DNA of 64,000 nt from Massilia sp. WG5 (GCF_001412595.2 NZ_CP012640.2:992001-1056000); one strand, 5' to 3'; positions 36,958 through 45,983 are shown, counted from the first letter of the stretch. The notes: generated by a model not told the origin, from the sequence alone. Numbers and translations: made by a program.

Positions 36958-37392
36958 ATGGACAATGCACTGGACGTCACGATCTATCACAACCCCGATT
37001 GCGGCACCTCGCGCAACACGCTGGCACTCATCCGCAATGCCGGCATCGAGCCAACCGTGATCGAATACCTGAAGAACCCGCCCGACCGCGCAACACTGGT
37101 GGACCTGATTCAGCGCGCAGGCCTGCAGGTTCGCGGCGCCGTACGCGAGAAAGGCACGCCATTCCTGGAGCTCGGCCTGGATAATCCAGGGACGACGGAC
37201 GAGCAACTGATCGACGCGATGCTCGCGCATACGATTCTCATCAACAGGCCTTTTGTCGTCACGCCGGTTGGTGTCCGTCTGTGCCGTCCGTCGGAAGTCG
37301 TGCTGGACATCCTGCCTGTGCCTCAGCGTGCTGCGTTCTCGAAAGAGGACGGCGAAGCTGTCGTCGACGAACAAGGAAGCCGAATCAAATGA
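36958..37392 (+). CDS. arsC: arsenate reductase, glutaredoxin type
   Basis: Reduces arsenate with glutathione and glutaredoxin. A protein of 144 residues with the catalytic cysteine in [11 protein letters not shown] (Cys15) and the late arginine-containing [20 protein letters not shown]. It is unrelated in fold to the two phosphatase-type reductases upstream. The stop overlaps the arsH start by four bases (ATGA), giving translational coupling. Confidence 0.94.
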   Translation: MDNALDVTIYHNPDCGTSRNTLALIRNAGIEPTVIEYLKNPPDRATLVDLIQRAGLQVRGAVREKGTPFLELGLDNPGTTDEQLIDAMLAHTILINRPFVVTPVGVRLCRPSEVVLDILPVPQRAAFSKEDGEAVVDEQGSRIK

Positions 37393-38105
37393 GCAAAATC
37401 CCGAATCTCCCCAATATCAAGCCGGAGCTGCTGGACCAGCCTACGCTCGAGAAGCTCGCCCCGGTTGGCGACCTGAGCCACCCTCCTCGCATCCTGATGC
37501 TATACGGCTCGCTGCGCGAACGCTCTTTCAGCCGCTTCCTGACCGAGGAGGCGGCGCGCATTCTGGAGCAATTCGGCGCAGAGGTGAAGATCTTCGATCC
37601 GATGGAACTACCGATGGTCGGCAGCGTACCCGAGACGCATCCGAAAGTGGTCGAGCTGCGCGAGCTGTGCCTGTGGTCTGAAGGCCAGGTCTGGTGCAGC
37701 CCCGAGCGCCATGGCGCGATCACCGCGGTGATGAAGAACCAGATCGACTGGATCCCGCTGGAGATGGGTGCGGTCCGGCCGAGCCAGGGCCGCACGCTGG
37801 CGGTGATGCAGGTCTGCGGCGGTTCGCAGTCCTTCAACGTAGTGAACACCCTGCGCCTGCTGGGGCGCTGGATGCGCATGTTCACGATCCCGAACCAGTC
37901 CTCGGTGCCGATGGCCTACAAGGAATTCGACGACGAAGGCCGCATGCGGCCGTCCGCATACTACGATCGCGTTGTCGACGTGATGGAGGAGCTCTTTAAA
38001 ATCACGCTGCTGATGCGGGGCCGCACCGATTACCTGACGGACCGCTACAGCGAGCGGAACGAGCGTGCGCTCAACGCGATCAACCGCCAGATCGAAAAAA
38101 TTTGA
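37389..38105 (+). CDS. arsH: arsenical resistance flavoprotein ArsH
   Basis: An NADPH-dependent FMN protein of 238 residues that oxidises trivalent methyl- and aromatic arsenicals. Recognised by [20 protein letters not shown] (FMN-binding loop), [20 protein letters not shown] and [20 protein letters not shown], which are highly conserved in ArsH. ATG 37389 overlaps the arsC stop. It is the last gene of the plus-strand ars unit; no clear terminator follows. Confidence 0.95.
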   Translation: MSKIPNLPNIKPELLDQPTLEKLAPVGDLSHPPRILMLYGSLRERSFSRFLTEEAARILEQFGAEVKIFDPMELPMVGSVPETHPKVVELRELCLWSEGQVWCSPERHGAITAVMKNQIDWIPLEMGAVRPSQGRTLAVMQVCGGSQSFNVVNTLRLLGRWMRMFTIPNQSSVPMAYKEFDDEGRMRPSAYYDRVVDVMEELFKITLLMRGRTDYLTDRYSERNERALNAINRQIEKI

Positions 38106-38154
38106 ACGGCAGGGCTAGCTTGGCGCCGGCAGAGCTCTTACCGGCGGCGAAGCA

Positions 38155-38484
38155 TCACCCTCTTGACCAGCCGGAGACGATAATCGCCATGCCGCACAAG
38201 GCGATCGCTGCGCCGGCCCAGTCCATAGTCGACAGCTTCACGCCGTCGACCACGCGTAGCCATACCAGTGCGGTCGCAACGTAGACGCCGCCATATGCCG
38301 CATATACGCGACCGCTGGCTGCCGGGTGCAAAGTAAGCAGCCATACGAAGAGCGCTAGGCTTGCTGCAGCCGGGGCCAGTAGCCAGATCGAGCCGTTCTT
38401 ACGTAACCATAGATATGGCAGAAAACAGCCGACGATTTCTGCAATTGCTGTGGCAATGAATAACAGGCCGGTCTTCCAAATCAT
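38155..38484 (-). CDS. ynfA: YnfA-family (UPF0060) small membrane protein
   Basis: A protein of 109 residues with four membrane helices, beginning [20 protein letters not shown], with [13 protein letters not shown] and the conserved [19 protein letters not shown]. YnfA proteins are small efflux-like membrane proteins related to the SMR group. ATG 38484 is chosen by homology; the open frame runs 19 residues further upstream without features. A broken second copy lies at 40276-40441, on the other side of the mer genes. Confidence 0.88.
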   Translation of the reverse strand: MIWKTGLLFIATAIAEIVGCFLPYLWLRKNGSIWLLAPAAASLALFVWLLTLHPAASGRVYAAYGGVYVATALVWLRVVDGVKLSTMDWAGAAIALCGMAIIVSGWSRG

Positions 38485-38637
38485 TGATATTTCCTTTCGT
38501 TTATCTGGACTCTTCAGCCTTGCATGCCCTGTACTAAGCAAGCTCGCAGTGTCCTTTCAGCAAATGTCGAGCCTCGGCAAAGACGCGTAAGCCTCGCCGC
38601 AGCACCGTGGTCGGCTTCCAACTGATTTCAGCAGAAA

Positions 38638-39036
38638 TCAGTCATCGATCAGTGCCTGGATTATTGGGCAACTTGCACCGGGATGCTCACTGTCACAGCG
38701 GGATACCATCGTTGCGAGTGCTGTTTTCATTGCAAGTAGATCACTTAATTTAGCTTCTACCATAGCGAGCTTCTTTGCTGCCAGGTCGCGGGTACTGGCA
38801 CAGGCCTGCGAGCCTTCCAGCTTGAGCAGGCTCGCGATTTCATCGAGCGTAAAGCCAAGGAGCTGTGCCCGTTTGATGAATCGAATCCGGCGTACATCCT
38901 CGCTGCCATAGGTGCGGTAGCCGCTGTACGGCCGCGCCGGCTCATCGATCAGTCCACTTCGCTGATAGAACCGGACCGTCTCCACATTCACACCGGCGGC
39001 GCCTGCCAATCGGCTGATCGTCATTTTCTCTGTCAT
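38638..39036 (-). CDS. merR: MerR-family regulator of the mer genes
   Basis: A regulator of 132 residues. The N-terminal helix-turn-helix is ISRLAGAAGVNVETVRFYQR, followed by GYRTYGSEDVRRIRFIKRAQ. Three cysteines occur in the positions of MerR mercury ligands: SQACASTRDLA, RCDSEHPG and ASCPIIQAL. The gene faces away from merT, and the mer operator-promoter lies between them. It should repress without Hg(II) and activate merT with it. Confidence 0.9.
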   Translation of the reverse strand: MTEKMTISRLAGAAGVNVETVRFYQRSGLIDEPARPYSGYRTYGSEDVRRIRFIKRAQLLGFTLDEIASLLKLEGSQACASTRDLAAKKLAMVEAKLSDLLAMKTALATMVSRCDSEHPGASCPIIQALIDD

Positions 39037-39040
39037 GCAC

Positions 39041-39072
39041 TTGACTCCGTATATGTGTACGGAGTTTATCCT
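39041..39072 (+). promoter_or_regulatory. mer operator-promoter
   Basis: A -35 TTGACT (39041-39046) and a -10 TATCCT (39067-39072) are separated by 20 bases, longer than normal. The spacer holds the perfect palindrome ACTCCGTA-TATGTG-TACGGAGT (39044-39065). Over-long spacers with a central dyad are the hallmark of MerR-activated promoters. Confidence 0.88.
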
Positions 39073-39103
39073 GTTTTTTGAGTAAAACCTGTTTGGAGCG
39101 AGC

Positions 39104-39448
39104 ATGGCAATTGGAACGAAGGGATCGTTGGCTGCAGGAGTGTTGGCGGCACTTGGCGCCTCGGCATGTTGCGCCGGTCCGCTCATCTTCCTGCTGCTCG
39201 GCATCGGCGGCGGCTGGGCATCTAGCCTGATAGCGTTCGAGCCCTATAGCCCCTACCTCACCGCGCTGACAGTAGTTTTTTTAGGAGCTGCCTTCTACAA
39301 CTTGTACCTGCGTCGGCGCGCTTGCGCACCTGGCGACGCCTGCGCCGCTGACCGTGTCCTCAGGAACCAGCGCATCATGCTCTGGCTCGTTGCCTCCCCC
39401 ATAGTACTACTGCTGACCTTTCCCCTGTACGCCCCACTGTTCTATTAA
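39104..39448 (+). CDS. merT: mercuric transport protein MerT
   Basis: A membrane protein of 114 residues that moves Hg(II) into the cytoplasm. Three helices; the vicinal cysteine pair in helix 1 (LGASACCAGPLIF) and a second pair on the cytoplasmic loop (RACAPGDACAA) relay the ion. GGAG precedes ATG 39104 by six bases. merP follows after 12 bases. Confidence 0.93.
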   Translation: MAIGTKGSLAAGVLAALGASACCAGPLIFLLLGIGGGWASSLIAFEPYSPYLTALTVVFLGAAFYNLYLRRRACAPGDACAADRVLRNQRIMLWLVASPIVLLLTFPLYAPLFY

Positions 39449-39460
39449 AAGGATTTCCCG

Positions 39461-39736
39461 ATGCGTATTTCTACATTCGTCGTGTCCGTGTTGCTGAGCG
39501 GAGCGGCTTTCGCCGGCACCTCCGAAATGCTTACCCTTAACGTGCAAAACATGACCTGTGCCGGCTGCCCCATCACGGTCAAGAAAGCGCTTGAACAAGT
39601 TCCTGGCGTGAGCGAGGTGAAAATCGATTTCGAGCACAAGACGGCTACCGTGCACATGGATACGGACAAAGCCAACGTCTCTATGCTGACCAAAGCGACG
39701 GCTGACGCGGGATTCCCTTCGACTGTCAGGAAGTGA
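39461..39736 (+). CDS. merP: periplasmic mercury-binding protein MerP
   Basis: A protein of 91 residues: signal peptide (STFVVSVLLSGAAFA) and one heavy-metal-associated domain with the ligand loop NMTCAGCPITVKKAL. It captures Hg(II) in the periplasm and passes it to MerT. The next gene starts four bases after its stop. Confidence 0.94.
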   Translation: MRISTFVVSVLLSGAAFAGTSEMLTLNVQNMTCAGCPITVKKALEQVPGVSEVKIDFEHKTATVHMDTDKANVSMLTKATADAGFPSTVRK

Positions 39737-39740
39737 TGCA

Positions 39741-39953
39741 ATGAGCGAGGCAATTTTAGAGTCGACGCTGACCTGTCCGCACTGCGGGCACAGCAAACGA
39801 GAAACCATGCCGACTGATGCATGCCAGTTCTACTACGAGTGCGAAGACTGTGCCGTCGTTCTGCGGCCAAAGGCTGGTGACTGTTGCGTCTTTTGCTCAT
39901 ACGGCACGGTGAAGTGTCCGCCGATTCAACTGGAGCGCCCCTGCTGTGGCTAA
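39741..39953 (+). CDS. GDCCVxC-domain small metal-related protein
   Basis: A protein of 70 residues with eleven cysteines arranged like a small zinc ribbon: TCPHCGHSKRE, ECEDC, and the diagnostic GDCCVFCSYG, with a final PCCG. Proteins with this GDCCVxC domain are often found behind merT and merP. A role in Hg binding or transfer is inferred from context only. In other mer operons merA would be expected here; no mercuric reductase gene follows. Confidence 0.85.
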   Translation: MSEAILESTLTCPHCGHSKRETMPTDACQFYYECEDCAVVLRPKAGDCCVFCSYGTVKCPPIQLERPCCG

Positions 39954-40275
39954 CGTACGGCTTTTTGAGCTTCGGTATTGCTGAATTGCAGTACTTTCCT
40001 GCAGTTCCGAGTTGGTGCGAGTACGAGCGGGGCTTGCACCAGAATCACCATCAGCCGCGGATTCATCCGGTCGGATAGGATTATGTCGGCGACAAGCGAG
40101 GATGCCGCGCTAGGAAAGCCGGCCACACCGGCACCAGGTGCATGATCCCGAAAGTGACAAGCACGTTCACCTTTCACGCTGTGCGGCGCCACAGGTATAC
40201 GGCGAGCTACTAATCGAGCTCGCCGACGTCGCGCGAGATGGCCGCCTTAGGGCATGTCCAGCCCATCGGCGGCGC
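39954..40275. other. 320 bases without a recognisable gene
   Basis: Region between the GDCCVxC gene and the ynfA remnant. Frames are short and without protein-like pattern. It is probably the debris of the duplication or transfer that left a second ynfA. Confidence 0.4.
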
Positions 40276-40441
40276 CTGTGAAGCTGCAAAGTCAGCAGCC
40301 ATACGAAGACTGCCGGGCTTGCCGCGGCCGCGAAAAATAGCTAGATCGGGCCATTCTTGCGGAGCCGTAAATATGGCCGAAACAGCCAACGATTTCCACC
40401 ATAGCTGCGGCAATGAACAACAGGCCGATATTCCAGATCAT
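40276..40441 (-). pseudogene. ynfA: broken second copy of ynfA
   Basis: Starts MIWNIGLLFIAAAMVEIVGC at ATG 40441, closely matching the intact copy. A frameshift follows, after which the other frame reads YLRLRKNGPI, a TAG in place of the conserved Trp, and then AAAASPAVFVWLLTLQ before homology ends near 40276. Thus it carries a frameshift, a nonsense change and a truncation. The same orientation as the intact copy means that the two flank the mer genes as direct repeats. Confidence 0.85.
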
Positions 40442-40531
40442 AAATTATCTTTCGTCTACCAGATTCATCACCTTACATACATGCTCGAACTACGTAGCTG
40501 CGTCTTTTGATAAGCATTGACTCAGGAGTTT

Positions 40532-41140
40532 CTACTGAATTCGTGGCGATCCACTCTCATAATTTTTAGGTTGCAACGCACGTTCTACAAGCTCGATCAG
40601 AATGTGGATGACCTTAATATGGAGCTCTTGTACACGGTCGGCGTATTGGCCCGCACTGGTGCATATGCAGATGTCGGCATGGTGTTCCAATTGCGACTGA
40701 GTGCGTCCAGTCAAACCAATCACCTTCATCCCCTTGGCTCTCGCCGCCTGGGCCGCAAGGACCACTGAAGGGCTGTTGCCGCTCGTACTGATGGCAAAAA
40801 GAATATCTCCCGCGCTACCGTTACCCTGGACGAAACGGGCGAAAACCTGCTCATAGCCGTAGTCGTTGGCAACGCAACTGATATAGCTCGGATCACTGAT
40901 CGCGACTGCCGCCATTGCAGGACGGTCATCACGGAATCGCCCGGATAACTCTTCCGCCAAGTGCATGGCGTCACACATCGAGCCGCCATTTCCACACGAA
41001 ATCACGCGGCGTCCATGCTCCAACGCTTCGATCAGAAGGCTGGCGCTGGCCTCGATATTGCCTAGTTGCGTAGTGTTATTGATGAGGCGGTCCAGCGCAT
41101 CGCGTGCCTCGACGAGATTGCCCTTGATGTAGTCGATCAT
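40532..41140 (-). CDS. gmhA: GmhA-like sedoheptulose-7-phosphate isomerase (SIS domain)
   Basis: A protein of 202 residues, full length for GmhA, which isomerises sedoheptulose-7-phosphate to D-glycero-manno-heptose-7-phosphate for lipopolysaccharide. Conserved parts: VISCGNGGSMCDAMHLAEEL (active-site region with His and Glu), ISTSGNSPSVV (phosphate loop) and QELHIKVIHILIELV (catalytic His). The start ATG 41140 has GAAGGAGAAGGA upstream. It lies 39 bases behind the ZIP gene, as third gene of the P1B-4 ATPase operon. No other heptose gene is near, so its role in a metal operon is unclear. Confidence 0.88.
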   Translation of the reverse strand: MIDYIKGNLVEARDALDRLINNTTQLGNIEASASLLIEALEHGRRVISCGNGGSMCDAMHLAEELSGRFRDDRPAMAAVAISDPSYISCVANDYGYEQVFARFVQGNGSAGDILFAISTSGNSPSVVLAAQAARAKGMKVIGLTGRTQSQLEHHADICICTSAGQYADRVQELHIKVIHILIELVERALQPKNYESGSPRIQ

Positions 41141-41179
41141 TCCTTCTCCTTCGGTGTTCGATAGACGTTTCGGGTACCG

Positions 41180-41899
41180 TCAAATCAGCATGTCGATGAT
41201 AAACAGTAGGATGAAGCCCAGAAAAAACATTGCAGTCTGCACCGGTGTCTCGATTTCCTCGTGAGCCTCGACCAACAGTTCTTCAGTCACCAAATACAGC
41301 AATGCGGCCACGCCAAAAGCGAGCATGGCGTCTACATAGACCGGCGTGACGGAACTTAATAGAATTGCGCCGGCTGCAGCACCGATCAGTAGTGCCACAA
41401 CGAGCATTGCGGTCGTTCGTATGATCATGGACCTGGCTCTTCCCGCGCTGCGAAGCGAGGTCGCACAGGAGACACCCAAGAAAAGCAGCTCGAGTACCAG
41501 CCCCACCGTCAGCAGCAACCCCTGTTTTTCTCCTGCCGCAAAGGATAAGCCAATCAGTGTGCCATCCAAACCGACGTCCACACCCATGGCCGTGACCAGG
41601 CCGCGCGTACTGCGCTCGCCTTCCGCCTTTTCCGCGCGGTCGCCAATCCATTTCAGCGTCAGCATCAATGCCACGCCGAGCGAGAAGCCAATCAAGGTTG
41701 GCCACGGCATCCGGCGATGCATCAGGTCGGGAAGCAGTTCGACCGCGAGAACACTGAACACCGTGCCGGCTGCAAAATGCTGCACACTACTGCGCAAGCC
41801 TGCGCTGGGCTCGCGTATGGCCGCGATGACGGAGCCGACCACGATGGCGACAGCCGGAAACGCTGCATACGTCAACACCTTCAGTAGCAGCCCAGTCAT
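41180..41899 (-). CDS. ZIP-family metal transporter
   Basis: A membrane protein of 239 residues with about eight helices. VQHFAAGTVFSVLAVELLPD and MGVDVGLDGTLIGLSFAAGE resemble the ZIP helix 4/5 regions, and EELLVEAHEEIETP lies late in the protein. ZIP proteins usually import Zn(II) or related ions. Its ATG overlaps the stop of the P1B-4 ATPase gene by four bases (ATGA), so the two are translationally coupled, which is odd for an importer beside an exporter and may instead suggest a role in efflux or balance. Confidence 0.8.
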   Translation of the reverse strand: MTGLLLKVLTYAAFPAVAIVVGSVIAAIREPSAGLRSSVQHFAAGTVFSVLAVELLPDLMHRRMPWPTLIGFSLGVALMLTLKWIGDRAEKAEGERSTRGLVTAMGVDVGLDGTLIGLSFAAGEKQGLLLTVGLVLELLFLGVSCATSLRSAGRARSMIIRTTAMLVVALLIGAAAGAILLSSVTPVYVDAMLAFGVAALLYLVTEELLVEAHEEIETPVQTAMFFLGFILLFIIDMLI

Positions 41900-44565
41900 G
41901 ACGAAACCTTAGGAGATTCCGACGACTTCGTGCCAGGAAAGGTGTCGGCATTTCGCTCGGCGTGTGCCGCGGGTTCCGGCCCATCGCTTGTTTTAGGCGT
42001 TCCCGGATAGGCCAGCAGGCGCAGCGCATTGATTACGACGAGCAAGGTCGACCCCTCGTGAAAGAGAACCGCGGTGCCGATGTTAAGGCCGAAAATCGTC
42101 GCGGGGATCAATACCGCGACTACGCCAAGGCTCACCCAAAGGTTCTGTTTGATCACCCTTCTTGTACGCCTCGATAGCCCGACAGCGAACGGCAACTGGC
42201 TGAGGTCATCGCCCATGAGTGCGACGTCGGCCGCCTCGAGCGCGACGTCCGAACCGGCGGCGCCCATGGCGATGCCGACTGTTGCGTTGGCCATTGCCGG
42301 GGCGTCGTTGACGCCATCGCCAACCATCGCGACCTTGCCGTGGCGCTCACGCAAGGCCTTGATGGTCTCGACCTTTTGCTCCGGCATCAGGTCGCCTTTG
42401 GCCTCGGTCAGGCCAACCGTGCGTGCGACGGCGTCGGCGACCTGCTGGTTGTCACCGGAGATCATCACCAGGCGTTCGATTCCCAGCTCACGTAGCTGGG
42501 CCATCACAGCGGTCGCGGCCGGGCGCGGCGTATCCATTACGCCAATCACACCGAGGAATCGGTCCCCTTTTAGCACAACCATCGTGGTCCGGCCTGACTT
42601 GACCAGGCTGTCGTTGGCGTCGACTAGCTCAGTTGGCAATTTCATGCCATCCATTTCGCTGAAAAACACCGGCTTGGCGATGTACGTCTTCTCGCCATCG
42701 ACCACCGCCTCGACACCCCGGCCGGTGATACTGCGGACGTCGTCGGCTTGTACAACCTGGCCGCCAGCCTGCAGCCGTTGCTGTCCGCCTTCCACCAGTG
42801 CCGTGGCCAGTGGGTGGTCACTATGCGATTCGACGGCCACGACCACGGATAGCAACTCGGCTTCGCTCGCCCCACCAGCCGTCGTCACATCGGTGAGCTT
42901 GGGACGTCCCTCGGTGAGGGTCCCGGTCTTGTCGAAGGCGATCGAACTAAGACTGCCGAGATTTTCCAGGGGACCGCCACCCTTTACCAGGACACCGCTG
43001 CGCCCTGCTCTCGCGACGCCGGACAGGACGGCACTCGGCACCGAGATAGCAAGGGCACACGGACTGGCCGCCACCAGCACCGCCATCGCCCGATAAAAAC
43101 TGTCCGAAAATGATTCGTCGACGACGAGGAATGCGAGCATCAGCAGCGCTACCAGCGTCAGGACGACGGGGACGAAAATGCGTTCGAACTTGTCGGTAAA
43201 CTGCTGGGTGGGCGAGCGCTGGGCTTCGGCTTCGGCAACCATCTGGACGACCCGCGCCATGGTCGATTGCGACGCCAGTCGCGCCACCATCACTTCGATC
43301 GCGCCGGCCCCATTGATGGTACCGGCAAACACCCTGTTGCTTGCGTCCACGCGGTCGAACGCAGCGATCGCCGCCTGCCCATCCTTTACGGCGACTTTAT
43401 CGACCGGAACGCTTTCACCGGTTACCGGCGCCTGATTCACGCTGGACGTACCCTTCACCACGACGCCATCCGCCGGCAGCCGTTCGTTTGGCTTTACCAG
43501 CACGACGTCACCGGGCTTGAGCGTTTCGACCGGAACCTCCTCAGTGCCTTCGCCACGCTTGACCAGAGCTTTCTCGGGTGCGAGTTCCGCCAAGGCTTCG
43601 ATTGCGCGGCGCGCACGCCCCATGGCGAAGTGTTCCAGCGAGTGGCCGAGGCTGAACAGGAAGAGCAGTAGGCCACCTTCGGCCCATTTACCCAAGGCCG
43701 CCGCGCCGACTGCCGCTACCAGCATCAGCGTATCGATTTCAAAACGGCGCTCACGGATGTTCTCGATGGCTTCTTTCGCGGTAAAAAAGCCTCCGCAGAG
43801 GTAGGCCCCGACATACAGCGCCAGCGATACCCAATCCGGAGCGGATCCGCTCCGCTCGACCAGCCAGCCCGCCAGGACGAAGACGCCGGCAAGGACAGCA
43901 AAAATTAATTCGGTATGTTCGCCAAATATCCCGCCGTGTGAATGCGCATGTCCCGCGTGTCCATCCTGATCGCCATGAGCATGTCCCTTCCCTTCTTTTT
44001 CGTCATGCTCATGATCGTGGCCGGCATGGTCGCCATGCTCGTGTCGATGGCCACCATGCGTGGGCAGTTCGGTAGTGCTATTCGATTGAGTGATTTTTTC
44101 GGTAGGTGCAGCGTCGCTGGCCAGCGCCGCGCCGAGCGACCGTATCCGTTCTTCCAACGCCTTCTGCGTGATCGCAGAGCGCTCGTACTCGATACGAACA
44201 GCCCCAGACGGAGATACTTCCGCTTCCAACACACCTGATATCCGGCGCAACCGATCAGCGAATAGCCTGGCGCTCCGGGCATGCAGCGGCACTGGTGTGC
44301 GACCGATGTAATGCGCAAACTGTTCCGTCAAGCGCGCTCCGATCGCGCTCACCAGTTCGCGTAATCTCGACACGTTGATCACTGCGGGATCGTAATGCAG
44401 GCAGAGAACAGGTCGCGCATTCTCAAGCGTTTTCATATGGACGTGCTCGACACCCGGGCGCCCCTCAAGCAGACCGATCAGCCGATCAATGCATGGGTCG
44501 TTCGGATCGTCTATCTCTGGGAGTACCAAAGGCAGCTCCAGTCGTACTCGCTCGGCAGTTTTCAT
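41896..44565 (-). CDS. P1B-4-type heavy-metal ATPase with histidine-rich region
   Basis: A protein of 889 residues. Two N-terminal metal-binding-like domains without CxxC (residues 1-160) are followed by a linker extremely rich in His and Asp (about 170-211, GGHRHEHGDHAGHDHEHDEK). The ATPase core has the phosphorylation site DKTGTLTEG (Asp545) and VNDAPAMANATVGIAMG. The transmembrane metal motif is SPC (501-503), not CPC, and the helix 8 motif is HEGST, both diagnostic of the P1B-4 group that exports Co, Zn, Cd or Fe. I start at ATG 44565, with AAAGGTGA just upstream. It resembles CzcP of Cupriavidus in type. Operon: ATPase, ZIP, GmhA-like. Confidence 0.9.
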   Translation of the reverse strand: MKTAERVRLELPLVLPEIDDPNDPCIDRLIGLLEGRPGVEHVHMKTLENARPVLCLHYDPAVINVSRLRELVSAIGARLTEQFAHYIGRTPVPLHARSARLFADRLRRISGVLEAEVSPSGAVRIEYERSAITQKALEERIRSLGAALASDAAPTEKITQSNSTTELPTHGGHRHEHGDHAGHDHEHDEKEGKGHAHGDQDGHAGHAHSHGGIFGEHTELIFAVLAGVFVLAGWLVERSGSAPDWVSLALYVGAYLCGGFFTAKEAIENIRERRFEIDTLMLVAAVGAAALGKWAEGGLLLFLFSLGHSLEHFAMGRARRAIEALAELAPEKALVKRGEGTEEVPVETLKPGDVVLVKPNERLPADGVVVKGTSSVNQAPVTGESVPVDKVAVKDGQAAIAAFDRVDASNRVFAGTINGAGAIEVMVARLASQSTMARVVQMVAEAEAQRSPTQQFTDKFERIFVPVVLTLVALLMLAFLVVDESFSDSFYRAMAVLVAASPCALAISVPSAVLSGVARAGRSGVLVKGGGPLENLGSLSSIAFDKTGTLTEGRPKLTDVTTAGGASEAELLSVVVAVESHSDHPLATALVEGGQQRLQAGGQVVQADDVRSITGRGVEAVVDGEKTYIAKPVFFSEMDGMKLPTELVDANDSLVKSGRTTMVVLKGDRFLGVIGVMDTPRPAATAVMAQLRELGIERLVMISGDNQQVADAVARTVGLTEAKGDLMPEQKVETIKALRERHGKVAMVGDGVNDAPAMANATVGIAMGAAGSDVALEAADVALMGDDLSQLPFAVGLSRRTRRVIKQNLWVSLGVVAVLIPATIFGLNIGTAVLFHEGSTLLVVINALRLLAYPGTPKTSDGPEPAAHAERNADTFPGTKSSESPKVSS

Positions 44566-44794
44566 ATCGTCACCTTTTGTCGATGCTAGAAGTATGGCGT
44601 CCAGCTGTTGCCCGGTCCGTGCAGAAGCGCACCCAATCGTACTCATGAATTTGGTCGATGCATTACCTCTTTCCAGGCGGCAGGGATGTTTCTAACTACC
44701 GCGCTTGAAGTTGGACGTTTACGTTAATGTGCATTCTTCATGACGATAATTTCGGGGGCAATGACGTCTAGCCTGGCTAAACGCGGGAAAGGCA

Positions 44795-45670
44795 ATGAGA
44801 CTACTGCGAAAACGCGCTCAAGCTGTATGGGCGCTTGGCAACATAACAGTTGCGATTGGACTGGCAGCGCTACCGGGCGCGGCAAGGTCGGCGCCTCCAC
44901 CCTCTGCGCCACCGATTATTGCCCTCGCGTTCGATGATGCTAGCGGTGGGCTTTGGAAGGCAACGTCCAGATCTCTTGCTTTTAGCCCGGACGAGGGGCG
45001 CACATAGAAGCCTGTGGCTCTGCCAGCTACGGCGCAAGGTAATATCGTCTCACTCACGATTTCGGCGGGCCGCGCCAAAACGATCTATGCCGCAGTCGTG
45101 GGTTCGGGTGTGTTCCACAGCCACGATGGCGGACGCACTTGGCTGGCGCGCAATCAAGGGCTGTCCAACGGCGACGTTGCGACCTTGGCCGCGCACTCTA
45201 CCCAAGCCCGAACCGTATATGCCTACGTTGTTGGGAAAGGCATTTTCACTAGCCGGGATGCCGGCGCAAGCTGGAACCTGGTTGATCACGGCCCCGGCGA
45301 ATCGGTCGCACAACTTGCACACTCGAGAACGCCAGGCGGAACCGGGACCGGATGGATGTTTGCGGCGACACGCAAGGGAGTGCGTCGCGCGATGGATTGT
45401 TTTTGTGGATGGCACAAGGCCGGCAAAGTCGAACTGAACTTCCACCTTGTGGCCAGCGATACTGGCTGACGGGAACGTGTGTACGCCGCCGCGCGCGAAG
45501 GATTTTTCATTAGCCAGGATGGCGGCGACCATTGGATCCGGATGCGGTCACCAGTTGCACCGATTACCGCGCTCGCCAGCACACCGTCCGGCCGGCTGTA
45601 CGGGGCCATCAACGGTATATTGATCCGAAGCGAAGACCGCGGCGTCACCTGGGAATTTATTGCCAAGTGA
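44795..45670 (+). pseudogene. secreted Asp-box (BNR) repeat protein, two in-frame stop codons
   Basis: One continuous frame of about 291 codons encodes a signal-like start (VWALGNITVAIGLAALPGAA) and several Asp-box repeats: SPDEGRT, SHDGGRTWLA, SRDAGASWNL, SQDGGDHWIR and SEDRGVTWEF. It is broken by TAG at 45005-45007, exactly where the first Asp-box requires Trp (DEGRT-stop-KPV), and by TGA at 45467-45469. Each is one G-to-A change from TGG. Such beta-propeller proteins, sometimes called F510_1955-type glycosyl hydrolases, are often found next to czc genes. The ribosome site (GAAAGG) and ATG 44795 are intact. Confidence 0.75.
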
Positions 45671-45710
45671 CCTGCGCAGGCCGCGTTTCCTTGTATTGAA
45701 CCTACGTCTG

Positions 45711-45893
45711 TTACTTTCGCCTTTTCTTGCGTACTGGCCGCACTACTTTTCCGCGGCTGCCGCCGGTTCTGGAGCCGCGCTTGTTGCGGCGTTCAATCCA
45801 AAGAAAGAAAATCAGCAATGCCAGCACACCGCACAATGAAACTGCAATCGCAATAAGAATCGTCAGGCCATGAAAATCCGCGTGCGGATCCAT
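45711..45893 (-). CDS. small single-span membrane peptide behind czcA
   Basis: A 60-residue peptide: one membrane helix (LTILIAIAVSLCGVLALLIFFLW) followed by a strongly basic tail (IERRNKRGSRTGG ... RPVRKKRRK). An AGAGGA lies nine bases before ATG 45893. It is 90 bases behind czcA on the same strand and could be translated from the czc transcript. I do not recognise a family. Small proteins that modulate RND pumps exist (AcrZ, for example), but no homology to them is claimed. Confidence 0.55.
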   Translation of the reverse strand: MDPHADFHGLTILIAIAVSLCGVLALLIFFLWIERRNKRGSRTGGSRGKVVRPVRKKRRK

Positions 45894-45983
45894 ACTGTGT
45901 TTCCTCTACAGGTTCAGCTGAGTTTCAGGAAGCTTGGTTGTGCGCCGCAAGCAAAGAGCCAGCGACGCACACTCTATATGCCC

